A stretch of DNA of 64,000 nucleotides, taken from the NCBI RefSeq assembly GCF_002285415.1, contig NZ_NSBU01000005.1:246335-310334 (forward strand), read 5' to 3'. This document shows, one piece after another, positions 35,899-45,124 of this stretch. The notes beneath the pieces are model-generated. The model worked only from the letters and a program-made list of their open reading frames with translations, did not search any database and was not told where the DNA came from. The position numbers were made by a program, and so were the translations under genes. This DNA comes from Actibacterium pelagium (GTDB lineage Bacteria > Pseudomonadota > Alphaproteobacteria > Rhodobacterales > Rhodobacteraceae). How positions within the stretch are numbered: position 1 is the stretch's first letter; each line of letters opens with the position of its first letter.

Positions 35899-36010
35899 CC
35901 CCTGATCCCGGCGCGTAAGCCCCGGGCGATTTTCACCAAGGAACGACAACCGAGCATCTGGTCACGCCTGTCAGGCGCGCCCTTTGTGCTGTGGGGAAAG
36001 AGGTATTGCG

Positions 36011-38302
36011 ATGAACAAGGCGATCACCGAGGGGCTGGCTTTGATGCCGCCCGCATTTGTGGATGGTCTGGGTGTTTGGTCCAGCGGCAACGGCACATCC
36101 GGCACGGCGACTTATGCCGGGGCGGGCAACGCGGCGATTGTCGCGGCGGATCAGGATTTTGGCGGCTGCCTGGAGCTTTTGAAAACCCAGACCACCCAAT
36201 ACCTGCGCTGGATGGGGCAGGTGCCGGTGCAACCGGGCTGCTATCTGCGGATCCGGGCCAAGGTGAAAGCGGTCAGCGGCAACCTTCCTGCTGTGCGGAT
36301 AGCTGCCACTCCGATCGATGGACTGGGCGCTGCGATTACCGGTCTGACCGAATCCGCGACGCCGGTCACGCTGACCTCTTACGGCGAGGTCGTGACGATC
36401 GAGGCGATTGTTGGCTCGGGCAACCGCACGGGCAATGACATGGTCTGGGGCACCGGCCCGTCCTTTGCCCATGTCGGTCTGGACCTGACCGGTCCCGATG
36501 GCGGCACGATCCGCATCGACGACATCGAGGTCGAAGACGCGACCGAGGACTTCCACCGCACGATGATGGACTGGATCGACGTGCGTGACTATGGCGCCAT
36601 CGGGGACGGGGTCACCGATGACACGGCGGCCTTCGAGGCGGCGGATGCGGCGTCGACGGGCGAAGAGATTCTGGTTTCGGACGGCACCTATTATCTGGCC
36701 GACCACGTGACCTTTGAAAGCCGGGTGCGGTTCGAGGGGACGGTGACCATGCCTGTCGACAAGCGCCTGACCATGACGCGGAACTATGACCTGCCCAGCT
36801 ACATCGACGCATTCGGCGATGAGGCCGAGGCGTTCAAGCGTGCGCTTGCGGTGCTGTTCAATTTCTCGGACCACGCGGGGCTGGACATGTGCGGTCGCCG
36901 GATCGAACTGGACGGCCCGCTGGACGTACAGGCGGCCGTGGCCAACAAGACCACCCATGCAATCCGTAAGGTCATCCGAAACGGCGAGATCGCGGCCAAT
37001 GCCAACAGCAACTGGGATCTGGTTACAGCCAGCTCTGACGGGACTTATGCGACGTCCAACCCACTGCAGCTATCTGGTGTGGCGAATGTCGCCAATATCG
37101 AGGTCGGCTCTTTGGTCGAAGGGTTGGGCGTCGGGCGCGAGGTCTATGTGCTGGACAAGAACGTGGGTGCGCAGACGTTGACGCTTAGCAAGCCGCTGTT
37201 CGATGCGGTGGGGACGCAGCCATACACCTTTACGCGCTTCAAATACCTTCTGGATTTCAGTGGGTTCGCTTCGATCAGCCGTCTTGTGTTCGATGATGTC
37301 GACTTCCGATGCGAGGGCAGGGCAAGCGCTGTCATGCTGCCGCCCGCGGGCCTGATCCTGCATTTCCGCGATTGCTTTTTCACCAAGCCCAAGGACCGCG
37401 GGATCACCTCTATCGGTTCGGGCTGTCAGGGTCTTTTGGTGGACCGCTGCCAGTTCATCTCGAACGAACAGTCGGTGGACGCGCAGGATCGGACCTCTAT
37501 CGGGCTGAACACCAACGCCAACGACGTGAAGCTGCGTGACAACCGGGCCGCGCGGATGGGGACTTGGGCCGTGATTGGTGGCTCTGGCGGAATCATCTCG
37601 GGCAACCACTTCTTTCAGGGTGACGACACCACGAACGGGTCACGCAAAGCGGGGCTGGTGCTGACCCAAAGCAACGTCAAGACGCTGGTCGTGTCGAACT
37701 ACATCGACAATTGCTTTGTCGAGTGGACGAACGAGCATGACGATGATCCCGACCACAATAACGAGGCCAGTTTTGGCGGGCTGACCGTCACGGGCAATAC
37801 GTTCACGGCCAATGATGTGGCCGCGTGGTTCCGCTGGTTCGTGATCAAGCCACATGGGTCGGGCCATTACATTCAGGGGCTGAACCTGTCGGGCAACGTG
37901 TTCAAGGCGTTGAACGGCAACGTGGACCGTGTTGAGGCTGTTGATACCACTCACGCGACGCTTGATCTGGGGCGGATGCGAAACTGTGTGGTCGAGGGCA
38001 ACACGTTTAACGGGATTGACCAGTGGTGCATGAACCCGGTCAGCCTTGAGTTTACGCAAAGCTCTTTCCAACAGGTCTGGACCTGTGATTTCAGCGGGTA
38101 TTTGCCTTTTGGTGGGCGAACGCGCCGGGTTCAATCGGTTGTGGCGGAAAGCGAGATTTTCAGCAGTTCGCTGCAAACCCTCTATGAGATGCCCTATGTC
38201 AGCACGTCTGAGGGCGCCTCGCAGGATCAGGTCACATTGCACTGGTCCAGCCCGTGCAGCGGGGCGGTCTATGTCACCACGCGGATGGACAACCCGACCT
38301 GA
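36011..38302 (+). CDS. Right-handed beta-helix (pectate-lyase/tailspike-like) protein
   Basis: 763 aa. An N-terminal carbohydrate-binding-like beta domain (about 1-175) precedes the marker 'DVRDYGAIGDGVTDDTAAFEAA' (region about 186-208), the N-terminal signature of pectate-lyase_3/GH28-related beta-helices. Repeated short strands with 'N' turns follow to about 680. No signal peptide and no membrane segment. Such proteins are phage tailspikes, polysaccharide lyases or EPS-associated enzymes; no phage or EPS genes are adjacent, so the role is open. The ATG follows AGAGG. Confidence 0.72.
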   Translation: MNKAITEGLALMPPAFVDGLGVWSSGNGTSGTATYAGAGNAAIVAADQDFGGCLELLKTQTTQYLRWMGQVPVQPGCYLRIRAKVKAVSGNLPAVRIAATPIDGLGAAITGLTESATPVTLTSYGEVVTIEAIVGSGNRTGNDMVWGTGPSFAHVGLDLTGPDGGTIRIDDIEVEDATEDFHRTMMDWIDVRDYGAIGDGVTDDTAAFEAADAASTGEEILVSDGTYYLADHVTFESRVRFEGTVTMPVDKRLTMTRNYDLPSYIDAFGDEAEAFKRALAVLFNFSDHAGLDMCGRRIELDGPLDVQAAVANKTTHAIRKVIRNGEIAANANSNWDLVTASSDGTYATSNPLQLSGVANVANIEVGSLVEGLGVGREVYVLDKNVGAQTLTLSKPLFDAVGTQPYTFTRFKYLLDFSGFASISRLVFDDVDFRCEGRASAVMLPPAGLILHFRDCFFTKPKDRGITSIGSGCQGLLVDRCQFISNEQSVDAQDRTSIGLNTNANDVKLRDNRAARMGTWAVIGGSGGIISGNHFFQGDDTTNGSRKAGLVLTQSNVKTLVVSNYIDNCFVEWTNEHDDDPDHNNEASFGGLTVTGNTFTANDVAAWFRWFVIKPHGSGHYIQGLNLSGNVFKALNGNVDRVEAVDTTHATLDLGRMRNCVVEGNTFNGIDQWCMNPVSLEFTQSSFQQVWTCDFSGYLPFGGRTRRVQSVVAESEIFSSSLQTLYEMPYVSTSEGASQDQVTLHWSSPCSGAVYVTTRMDNPT

Positions 38303-38314
38303 TCGGCGGGCCGC

Positions 38315-38974
38315 TTAAAACTGCAGCCAGGTGCCAAGTTTGAGCCCCTGGCTGTTTTCGCCTGACAGCCCTTTGCGTAGGCCAAGTTCTAGATAGATGT
38401 CGGGGCGGATTTCATAGGTCAGCGACGGTGTGAAACGCGAGTAGAAGGTGTTGTCCTCGGTCGTACCATTCTGAAGCTGAAGGATCAGCTTGGTGTCTGG
38501 TCGCAGGTCCAACCCAAGGGTCAGGTCTGCTGTGCCTCGCGTCTGAAGGGCCTGCTGTTCTACTGATACCTCTATGTTGGTCCAGCCATGGCCAAATCGC
38601 GTCTGCAGCCCTTTGCCCCAAGCGACGGTGCTGCGCATTAATTGCTGGGTCAGATTGCCGTCCTGAGCTATTCCGACACCGAATTCCAGACTGAATTTAT
38701 CGTCGCCTGAAGTCTTGAAGAGCGGCGTCCGCAGGGACAGAAGCGCCCGATTTTTATCGAAATTCTGGCTGCGACTGACCTCTCCGACCAAGGTGAAGCT
38801 CTTGGATAGCCCGTGTTCAAGATAGAGCTTTGAAAAGCGATCATCATAGCGATCCACGCTGTAGTCTTCGTGCTGCAGGATGATCAGAGTGTCCCCCTTG
38901 TCGCGCAGCCAGGCGCCGGCCTGAACGGGGGTGGCGGCGATCAGAAGGATCAAAAGGGCAGGCAGTCGAACCAT
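38315..38974 (-). CDS. Putative outer-membrane-like protein of unknown function
   Basis: 219 aa with signal peptide (about 1-19, '...ATPVQA'). The mature chain alternates hydrophobic and polar residues with many Tyr/Trp/Leu and ends '...GLKLGTWLQF' with terminal Phe, as in outer-membrane beta-barrels. An open frame continues upstream but would run through parA antisense and lacks coding character. Faces the beta-helix gene. Function unknown. Confidence 0.7.
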   Translation of the reverse strand: MVRLPALLILLIAATPVQAGAWLRDKGDTLIILQHEDYSVDRYDDRFSKLYLEHGLSKSFTLVGEVSRSQNFDKNRALLSLRTPLFKTSGDDKFSLEFGVGIAQDGNLTQQLMRSTVAWGKGLQTRFGHGWTNIEVSVEQQALQTRGTADLTLGLDLRPDTKLILQLQNGTTEDNTFYSRFTPSLTYEIRPDIYLELGLRKGLSGENSQGLKLGTWLQF

Positions 38975-39112
38975 GGCGGACCTCTGCCCGTCACTTTGCG
39001 CCTCATGTATTAATGCGCGATTAACCAACTTTGCCCCAAGTGCCGAAAAGAATCCGTGCATTTTGCGGTGCAGCATGTAATGCTGCGTTGCAGAAAAATC
39101 ACGAGGGTCGAG

Positions 39113-39745
39113 ATGGCTGGCAAAATCATTACCGTGGCACAGCAGAAGGGTGGATCTGGCAAGACGACTGTCACCGCCAACCTTGCGGTCGCGTTTGTGC
39201 GGCAGGGATTGCGCGTCGCGCTGCTGGACACCGACCCGCAGGGCAGCCTTGGCCGTTGGTTCATGACCCGGATCGAAGGAATGGACACCCCGGATATGGA
39301 GTTCTCGACTTCTTCGGCCTGGGGGGTCAGCTATGAGACCACGAAACTGGCAAGAGAGTTTGACATCGTCTTGGTCGACACGCCTCCGAAGGCCGACAGC
39401 GATCTGCGCCACGCATTGCGCGCGGGTGATATGGTTCTGGTGCCTGTGGCCTCTAGCCATGTGGACCTATGGGCGACCGAGGGTGTTCTGGAGCTGGCTG
39501 AACGCGCCGGGACAGGTGTCGCCGTTGTGATGAACCGGACCCGTCCGGGTACGCGGCTGAGCGCAGAGGTTTCCGAGGCAGCGGCAGATATGAGTCTGAA
39601 CGTGATGGACACGGCGCTGGCCAACCGCGTGATCTATGCCGAGACATTGGGACAGGGGCAGGGCGTGCAAGAGGTCCGCAAAACCCCGGCGCGCGAAGAA
39701 ATCGACGCGCTTGCTGCCGAGGTTCTGGCGTTTCTGAACGACTGA
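39113..39745 (+). CDS. ParA/MinD-family ATPase
   Basis: 210 aa. The deviant Walker A 'KGGSGKTT' (about 11-18), switch 'DTDPQGS' (about 38-44) and Walker B 'VLVDTPP' (about 83-89) define a ParA-type ATPase. No parB or parS-like gene adjoins, so it is more likely an orphan positioning or chromosome-associated ParA than a plasmid remnant. A GAG ribosome site precedes the ATG. Confidence 0.83.
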   Translation: MAGKIITVAQQKGGSGKTTVTANLAVAFVRQGLRVALLDTDPQGSLGRWFMTRIEGMDTPDMEFSTSSAWGVSYETTKLAREFDIVLVDTPPKADSDLRHALRAGDMVLVPVASSHVDLWATEGVLELAERAGTGVAVVMNRTRPGTRLSAEVSEAAADMSLNVMDTALANRVIYAETLGQGQGVQEVRKTPAREEIDALAAEVLAFLND

Positions 39746-39755
39746 TCTGAATCAA
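39742..39755. promoter_or_regulatory. Candidate FNR box upstream of the small usp
   Basis: CTGATCTGAATCAA, one mismatch from TTGAT-N4-ATCAA. It overlaps the parA stop and ends 53 bp before the usp ATG. It would add a second Usp to the FnrL regulon. Confidence 0.55.
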
Positions 39756-39808
39756 GGTGCGCTTTCGCCGTTTTTGCCACTCTGACAGGCAGAAAAGGAG
39801 GAAACGTC

Positions 39809-40216
39809 ATGTATAAACATATCCTTGTTCCGATCGCGCCGGACCATAACCCGCAGACCGGTGAGGCCATGGAAATCGCCCAAAGTCTTCTGGCGGACGG
39901 CGGAAAAATTACCGCCATCACTGTGATTGAACCCATTCCCGGTTATGTGGCGACCTACATTCCCGAAGGAATGGCCGAACAACAGCGCGAAGACATGGTT
40001 GCGCAGCTGAAAGCCGATCTGGGTGGGGTCAAGAACGCGGATGCGCATCTTGTGACGGGCCACCCGGGTACTGTGATTGTCGACTATTCCAACGAGCATG
40101 GCATCGACTGTATCGTCATCGCGTCGCACAAGCCCGAGCTGCAAGATTTCTTCTTGGGCTCCACCGCGGCGCGGGTGGTGCGCCACGCACGATGTGCGGT
40201 GCATGTGATCCGCTAG
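39809..40216 (+). CDS. Universal stress protein, single domain
   Basis: 135 aa, one UspA fold. N-terminal 'YKHILVPIAPDHNPQTGEAMEIA' (region) and the C-terminal ATP-loop-like 'FFLGSTAARVVRHARCAVHVI' support the family. Strong AGGAGG precedes the ATG. An FNR-like box lies upstream. Confidence 0.9.
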   Translation: MYKHILVPIAPDHNPQTGEAMEIAQSLLADGGKITAITVIEPIPGYVATYIPEGMAEQQREDMVAQLKADLGGVKNADAHLVTGHPGTVIVDYSNEHGIDCIVIASHKPELQDFFLGSTAARVVRHARCAVHVIR

Positions 40217-40276
40217 GACGCAAAATCTTTTGACCAGAGGTGTTCCCCCTGCCAGACTGATTGCAGGGAGGACACC

Positions 40277-40594
40277 ATGCCAAGCATTGATAAATCCACC
40301 AATTGCCAGACAGTTATCACGACATTCGAAACCACGCCCGGAACCTGTCAGGACCTGCTTGAAGCCCTGCAAGACGCCTATGGACAATTCATCTCGAAGC
40401 AACCCGGTTTCCTTGGGGCCGGACTGCATGTGAATGATGCTCAGACCCGGATCGCCAACTATTCGCAGTGGGAGCGACGGGAAGATTTTCAGGCCATGCT
40501 GCGCAGCGAAGAGATGCGCAAGCGTAACCGCGCAATCAACGAGTTGTGCAAAAGCTTCGAGCCCGTGATGTACGACGTGGCCGAGGTCTACTGA
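40277..40594 (+). CDS. Antibiotic biosynthesis monooxygenase (ABM)-domain protein
   Basis: 105 aa, ferredoxin-like dimeric ABM fold: 'TVITTFETTPGTCQDLLEALQDAY', 'FLGAGLHVNDAQTRIANYSQWE' (regions). Many ABM proteins are quinol or haem-degrading oxygenases, but residues diagnostic of IsdG are not evident. Ends overlapping the convergent acetyltransferase by 7 nt. Confidence 0.8.
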   Translation: MPSIDKSTNCQTVITTFETTPGTCQDLLEALQDAYGQFISKQPGFLGAGLHVNDAQTRIANYSQWERREDFQAMLRSEEMRKRNRAINELCKSFEPVMYDVAEVY

Positions 40595-41157
40595 AGCTTC
40601 AAGGTCTTAACCAATCGTTCTAATTCGTTAAGTGCTTCGTTTGTAGGCGCTTGACTAAGCCTTTTTGAAATTTCTCGTACTTCCGAGTCTGGCAAGGCCC
40701 ACCATTGTAGGTCGAGCAACCTTTTTATGACTTCGTCTGCAAACCTTTTTCTGATCAATTTGGCTGGATTCCCGCCCCAAATTTCATACGGTCCAATATC
40801 TTTCGTCACAACTGAGTGAGCTGCTACTACCGCTCCGTCCGCAATCCGCACTCCTGACATAATTGTTGTTCCCATACCAACCCAAACATCGTTGCCTATA
40901 ACGACGTCTCCATTGGAACTTGGATGGCCTTCAATACCTTCACCCCCCAATGTTTCCTGGTTTATGTGCCCAAATGGGTAGGTGGTTATCCAGTCAGTTC
41001 GATGGTTACCACCGAGCATGATGGTAATGTTGGAGGCAATTGAACAAAAAGCACCTATACTCACCCTTGCACCTTCACCCCATTCCAACAGGTGAATGTT
41101 TCGCACGCCATATGTGTTGCGACCTACGGTTAAAAAACGTCTTTGCCGTTTATTCAT
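40588..41157 (-). CDS. CatB-related O-acetyltransferase, AT-rich
   Basis: 189-aa hexapeptide-repeat (left-handed beta-helix) acetyltransferase. Repeats run through about 20-145 ('GDVVIGNDVWVGMGTTIMSGVRIADGAVVAAHSVVTKDIG' region). The catalytic His of the CatB/xenobiotic class is likely in 'GGNHRTDWITTYPFGH' (about 51-66). Base composition is much AT-richer than hemE next door, which suggests acquisition. Could act on a surface sugar; antibiotic resistance cannot be concluded. Confidence 0.8.
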   Translation of the reverse strand: MNKRQRRFLTVGRNTYGVRNIHLLEWGEGARVSIGAFCSIASNITIMLGGNHRTDWITTYPFGHINQETLGGEGIEGHPSSNGDVVIGNDVWVGMGTTIMSGVRIADGAVVAAHSVVTKDIGPYEIWGGNPAKLIRKRFADEVIKRLLDLQWWALPDSEVREISKRLSQAPTNEALNELERLVKTLKLQ

Positions 41158-41170
41158 AGGTGGCTCACAT

Positions 41171-42199
41171 TTAACCTTTTCGTAACGTTTCGATCATCAG
41201 GGCCACGTTTTCCGGGTCAGCATCCGGTGTGATGCCATGGCCGAGGTTGAAGATGTGCGGGCCTTTGCTAAAGGCCTCGCGAATGCGCAGAACCTCGTCA
41301 ACCAATGCCTGACCGCCCGTGACCATGTGGCTGGATGCAAGGTTGCCCTGAACGCAGCCATCAACCTGCACATGTTCCGCCGCCCATTCCGCAGAAACGG
41401 AGTTGTCCAAGGCCACACAATCAGCGCCAGTTGCCTTGGCGAAGCCGACATAGCCTTCACCGGCTTCGCGCGGGAAGGCGATGATGGGGATGTCGGGGTG
41501 AAGCACCTTCAGGGCCGCGATGATTTTCTTGGCCGGTTCCAGCGCGTATTTCGTGAAGTCTTCGCCTTTCAGTGATCCCGCCCAGCTATCGAAGAGCTTA
41601 ACAACCTCGGCCCCGGCCTCGATCTGTTTGGACAGGTATTCGATGGTGGATTTGGTCAGCAGGTCCAAAATACCTTCGAAGGTCGCGCGGTCGGCCTGTT
41701 TCAGCGCATGCGCCGGACCTTGGTCCTTGGTGCCACGACCCGCGATCATATAGGTCGCGACGGTCCACGGGGCACCGGCGAAACCAATCAGCGTCGTCTC
41801 TTCGGGCAGTTCGCGCGACAGGATGCGGACTGTTTCGTACACCGGGTTCAGTGTCTCGTGAATCGCATCCACGGGATTCAGTTTTGCCAATTCCGCGGAG
41901 GTCGTCGTGGTTGACAGGCGCGGGCCTTCGCCGGTGACAAACCACAGGTCCGCCCCAAGCGCCTGCGGCAGCAGCAGGATATCGGCAAACAGGATCGCCG
42001 CGTCGAACCCGTAACGGCGGATCGGCTGCAAGGTCACCTCGGCCGCCAGTTCGGGGTTGTAGCACAGCGACAGGAAGTCGCCTGCCTGCGCCCGCGTCGC
42101 CCGGTATTCGGGTAAATAGCGCCCTGCCTGGCGCATCATCCAGATCGGGGGGACGGCCTGGGTTTCCCCGGCCAGCGAACGCAACAGCTTCTTGGTCAT
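41171..42199 (-). CDS. hemE: Uroporphyrinogen decarboxylase
   Basis: Turns uroporphyrinogen III into coproporphyrinogen III; cytoplasmic, 342 aa. Signatures '[20 protein letters not shown]' (near the N-terminus) and '[16 protein letters not shown]' are diagnostic. Divergent from hemC over about 100 bp, an arrangement frequent in Rhodobacterales. Confidence 0.97.
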   Translation of the reverse strand: MTKKLLRSLAGETQAVPPIWMMRQAGRYLPEYRATRAQAGDFLSLCYNPELAAEVTLQPIRRYGFDAAILFADILLLPQALGADLWFVTGEGPRLSTTTTSAELAKLNPVDAIHETLNPVYETVRILSRELPEETTLIGFAGAPWTVATYMIAGRGTKDQGPAHALKQADRATFEGILDLLTKSTIEYLSKQIEAGAEVVKLFDSWAGSLKGEDFTKYALEPAKKIIAALKVLHPDIPIIAFPREAGEGYVGFAKATGADCVALDNSVSAEWAAEHVQVDGCVQGNLASSHMVTGGQALVDEVLRIREAFSKGPHIFNLGHGITPDADPENVALMIETLRKG

Positions 42200-42302
42200 C
42201 TCTGCCTCTTCTTTCGGTCCTAAGGGTGGTCGCCTTGATGCGTCCCCATGTCAACCCATTGCCATGTTGTCAGCGCCGGGCGCGGCGATTAGAAGCGTTT
42301 GC

Positions 42303-43247
42303 ATGGCAGATATTTTTCCTTCCCCGACCGATCCCCTTAAAATTGGGACACGTGGCTCTCCGTTGGCGCTGGCGCAGGCCTATGAGACTCGCCGCCGCCT
42401 GATGGAGGCGCATGGCCTTCCCGAAGAGGCCTTCGAGATCGTGGTCATCACCACGACTGGCGACAGGGTGCTGGACCGCGCCTTGAAAGAGATCGGGAAC
42501 AAGGGCCTGTTCACCAAGGAAATCGAAGAGGCGATGCTGGACAAGCGTATCGACATTGCGGTGCATTCTTCGAAAGACCTGCCCAACGAACAACCCGAAG
42601 GGCTGATCGTGGATACGTTCCTGCCGCGCGAAGATGTGCGCGATGCGTTTGTGTCCTTCAAATACAGCTCGATTTCAGAGTTGCCGGAAGGCGCGACCGT
42701 GGGCTCTTCCAGCCTGCGCCGCCGTGCTCAGCTGGCAAATGTCCGTCCCGACCTGAAACTGGTAGAGTTTCGTGGCAACGTGCAGACGCGCCTGAAGAAA
42801 CTGCAGGACGGTGTGGCCGAGGCAACTTTCCTTGCGATGGCCGGCTTGAACCGCCTGAATGCCCAAGACGTGCCCCGCACCGCGATCGAGGTCGAAGAGA
42901 TGCTGCCTGCTGTGGCCCAAGGGGCCATCGGGATCGAGCATCGCATCGCGGATGACCGCGTCGCGACGCTGCTGCGGGCGATCCACCATACCCAGACCGG
43001 CCAGCGGCTGGATGCGGAACGGGCGTTTCTGGCCGGGCTTGATGGCTCTTGCGAGACACCCATCGGCGGTTTGGCAGAGCTTGACGGCGATACGGTTACC
43101 CTGCGCGGGGAAATCCTGCGGCCGGATGGATCAGAGCGCCTGGCAAAGTCCACATCCGGCCCCATCAGCGAGGCCAAAGAGCTTGGCGCGGCACTTGCAA
43201 AAGAACTGCGTGAACAAGCGGGCGACGGGTTCTTCGAGGTCGACTGA
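42303..43247 (+). CDS. hemC: Porphobilinogen deaminase (hydroxymethylbilane synthase)
   Basis: Links four porphobilinogens into hydroxymethylbilane; 314 aa. The dipyrromethane-bearing Cys is C250 in 'LDGSCETPIGG'. N-terminal 'KIGTRGSPLALAQA' and 'VHSSKDLP' are typical. The start 'MADIFPSPTDP' is chosen over upstream in-frame codons that lie near hemE. Confidence 0.96.
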   Translation: MADIFPSPTDPLKIGTRGSPLALAQAYETRRRLMEAHGLPEEAFEIVVITTTGDRVLDRALKEIGNKGLFTKEIEEAMLDKRIDIAVHSSKDLPNEQPEGLIVDTFLPREDVRDAFVSFKYSSISELPEGATVGSSSLRRRAQLANVRPDLKLVEFRGNVQTRLKKLQDGVAEATFLAMAGLNRLNAQDVPRTAIEVEEMLPAVAQGAIGIEHRIADDRVATLLRAIHHTQTGQRLDAERAFLAGLDGSCETPIGGLAELDGDTVTLRGEILRPDGSERLAKSTSGPISEAKELGAALAKELREQAGDGFFEVD

Positions 43248-43351
43248 CCCCTTTGCCGCCCTTGGTGGCCGCAGTCTCGGTCGCGGCTGCCTGTGCTGAG
43301 GCACTGAAAAGTTTCGTGGCAAAGGAAGATGTTATCTCCTAGGTTTTTCAG

Positions 43352-45124
43352 ATGACCTTCTCTTGGCGTGTGACCTCTTTCATTCTGGCTGTTGTCCTGC
43401 TGGCACTGTTCAGTGCCGGGGTCTGGGTCTTTGCCTATCGAAATGCCGTCGACCAGATTTCCCAACGCGCTGACCTTGACCTTGTTCTTGCCTCTGACCG
43501 CCTGACCGGGCACCTGATGCGATACCGGGAGCTTGCCGTCGTCCTGTCAAGGCATCCGGTTCTGATCGCTCAGCTGGAGGGGAATGATCTGGCGCAGGAG
43601 ACTGAACTTCTGTTGCGTTCCATGGCGGATATGACAGGCGCTTTCGCGATCAAGCTGGTCGATACGAACGGGAATGTCCTGCCGGAAACAGAGGTTTCCG
43701 ATCCAGAGGAAACGGCTTTGGATCCCACACTCCCACCGCTGGCGCGGGCTTTGAACGGGGCCTTGGGCTTTGACAACAGGGTTCAACTTGCTGGAAGCGG
43801 GCTGAACCAACGAGTGTTTACCTTTGCCGCCCCGATTTTCAAAGAAGGGGGTCCTGCGATCGGAAGTGTCGTGGTCGACGTGGATATCTGGCTGTTCGAA
43901 CAGAATTGGCCGACCTCTGCCGCTGCGATCTTCTTCACCGATACGCGCGGGCGGATATTTGTTTCGAACCGCAGTGAACTAGTGCTGACAGACAGGTGGT
44001 CGGATGAGGGCTATATCAGCCAACGCAAGATCAGCCATTGGACCGGCCATGAAACCTGGAAGCTAAAGGCAGGACCCTACCTGCCGGAAACCGCGTTGCA
44101 TATCGAACGTGATCTGCCGGTCGTTAACATGAAGGGGTCGATCCTGATCAGCATTGCGCCTGCTGTTTCGGTTGCCCTTTCGGCAAGCGCGGTTGCCGCT
44201 GCGCTAGGCTTTGCCTTTGTTGCCTTCCTGTTTGTTGCCTCGGAACGGCGCCGCACGCTGGCCGAGAAACTGCAGATCGAGGAAGCCGCGAACGCGCGTC
44301 TGGAAGGGCGGGTTGCCGCGCGGACCAAGGCGCTGTCAGAGGTGAACATCAGCCTGCGCCACGAGATCAAAGAACGTGAAGATGCCGAGGCTGCCCTACG
44401 GCGGGCGCAGGCCGATCTGGTGCAGGCCGGGAAGCTAAGCGCGCTTGGTAAAATGTCGGCCGGTATCAGTCACGAGCTGAACCAGCCACTGATGGCGATC
44501 CGTTCATTTGCTGAGAACGGCCAGCAGTTTGCCAAACTCGGCAATACCGAGGCGATGGGCGATAACCTGTCGCGCATCTCGGAGCTTGCGCGGCGCATGG
44601 GGCGGATCATCAAAAACCTGCGCGCGTTTGCGCGGCAAGAGAGCGAACCAATTACGAATGTAGATCTGGCAGAGGTTGTGGATGCCGCGATCGAACTGTG
44701 TTCCGCCCGTCCCAATCGAAATGGATTGCAGATTGATTGGTCCAAGCCCGCGGACCCTGTGATGGTGCGCGGGGGCGAGGTTCGCCTACAGCAGGTGGCG
44801 GTGAACCTGATCTCGAACGCAATAGACGCAATGGATGGCATCGAAGACCAACGGGTCGAAATCGACATTCAGCAGGCCGGTGACATCGTCAGGCTGCGGG
44901 TGCGCGATACCGGGCCCGGCCTGAAAGAACCCGAGCGCGTGTTCGACCCCTTCTATTCGACCAAGAATGTAGGAGCTGCCGAAGGGATGGGGCTGGGCCT
45001 GTCGATCAGCTATGGTCTGGTGCAAAGCTTTGGTGGGGATATCCGTGGGCAGAACCACCCAGAGGGTGGCGCACTGTTCACGGTAGAGCTAAAGGCTGCG
45101 GAAGCTGAGAGAGAGGCATCATGA
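43352..45124 (+). CDS. dctB: C4-dicarboxylate-type sensor histidine kinase DctB
   Basis: 590-aa inner-membrane sensor. Two membrane segments (about 7-28 and 270-298) bracket a periplasmic double-PAS/Cache-like sensor. After a coiled region comes the dimerisation helix with phospho-acceptor H374 in 'GISHELNQPLMAIR', then the HATPase: N box 'NLISNAIDAM', 'DTGPGL' and 'GMGLGLSISYGLV'. It overlaps dctD by 4 nt (ATGA). Confidence 0.92.
   Translation: MTFSWRVTSFILAVVLLALFSAGVWVFAYRNAVDQISQRADLDLVLASDRLTGHLMRYRELAVVLSRHPVLIAQLEGNDLAQETELLLRSMADMTGAFAIKLVDTNGNVLPETEVSDPEETALDPTLPPLARALNGALGFDNRVQLAGSGLNQRVFTFAAPIFKEGGPAIGSVVVDVDIWLFEQNWPTSAAAIFFTDTRGRIFVSNRSELVLTDRWSDEGYISQRKISHWTGHETWKLKAGPYLPETALHIERDLPVVNMKGSILISIAPAVSVALSASAVAAALGFAFVAFLFVASERRRTLAEKLQIEEAANARLEGRVAARTKALSEVNISLRHEIKEREDAEAALRRAQADLVQAGKLSALGKMSAGISHELNQPLMAIRSFAENGQQFAKLGNTEAMGDNLSRISELARRMGRIIKNLRAFARQESEPITNVDLAEVVDAAIELCSARPNRNGLQIDWSKPADPVMVRGGEVRLQQVAVNLISNAIDAMDGIEDQRVEIDIQQAGDIVRLRVRDTGPGLKEPERVFDPFYSTKNVGAAEGMGLGLSISYGLVQSFGGDIRGQNHPEGGALFTVELKAAEAEREAS

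Noticed and set aside
34374-35957. 527-codon open frame antisense to lysS
   Set aside because: Shadow of the class I LysRS gene; translation is Arg/Gln/His-rich without domain pattern.
39113-39745. ParA gene as sign of an integrated plasmid
   Set aside because: No parB, replication initiator, parS-like repeats or conjugation genes nearby; chromosomal housekeeping genes flank it.
40588-41157. Chloramphenicol resistance gene
   Set aside because: CatB-type hexapeptide acetyltransferases include many sugar-modifying enzymes; the sequence alone does not support a resistance call.
42200-42302. FNR box between hemE and hemC
   Set aside because: TTGAT and GTCAA half-sites exist but are about 9 bp apart instead of 4.
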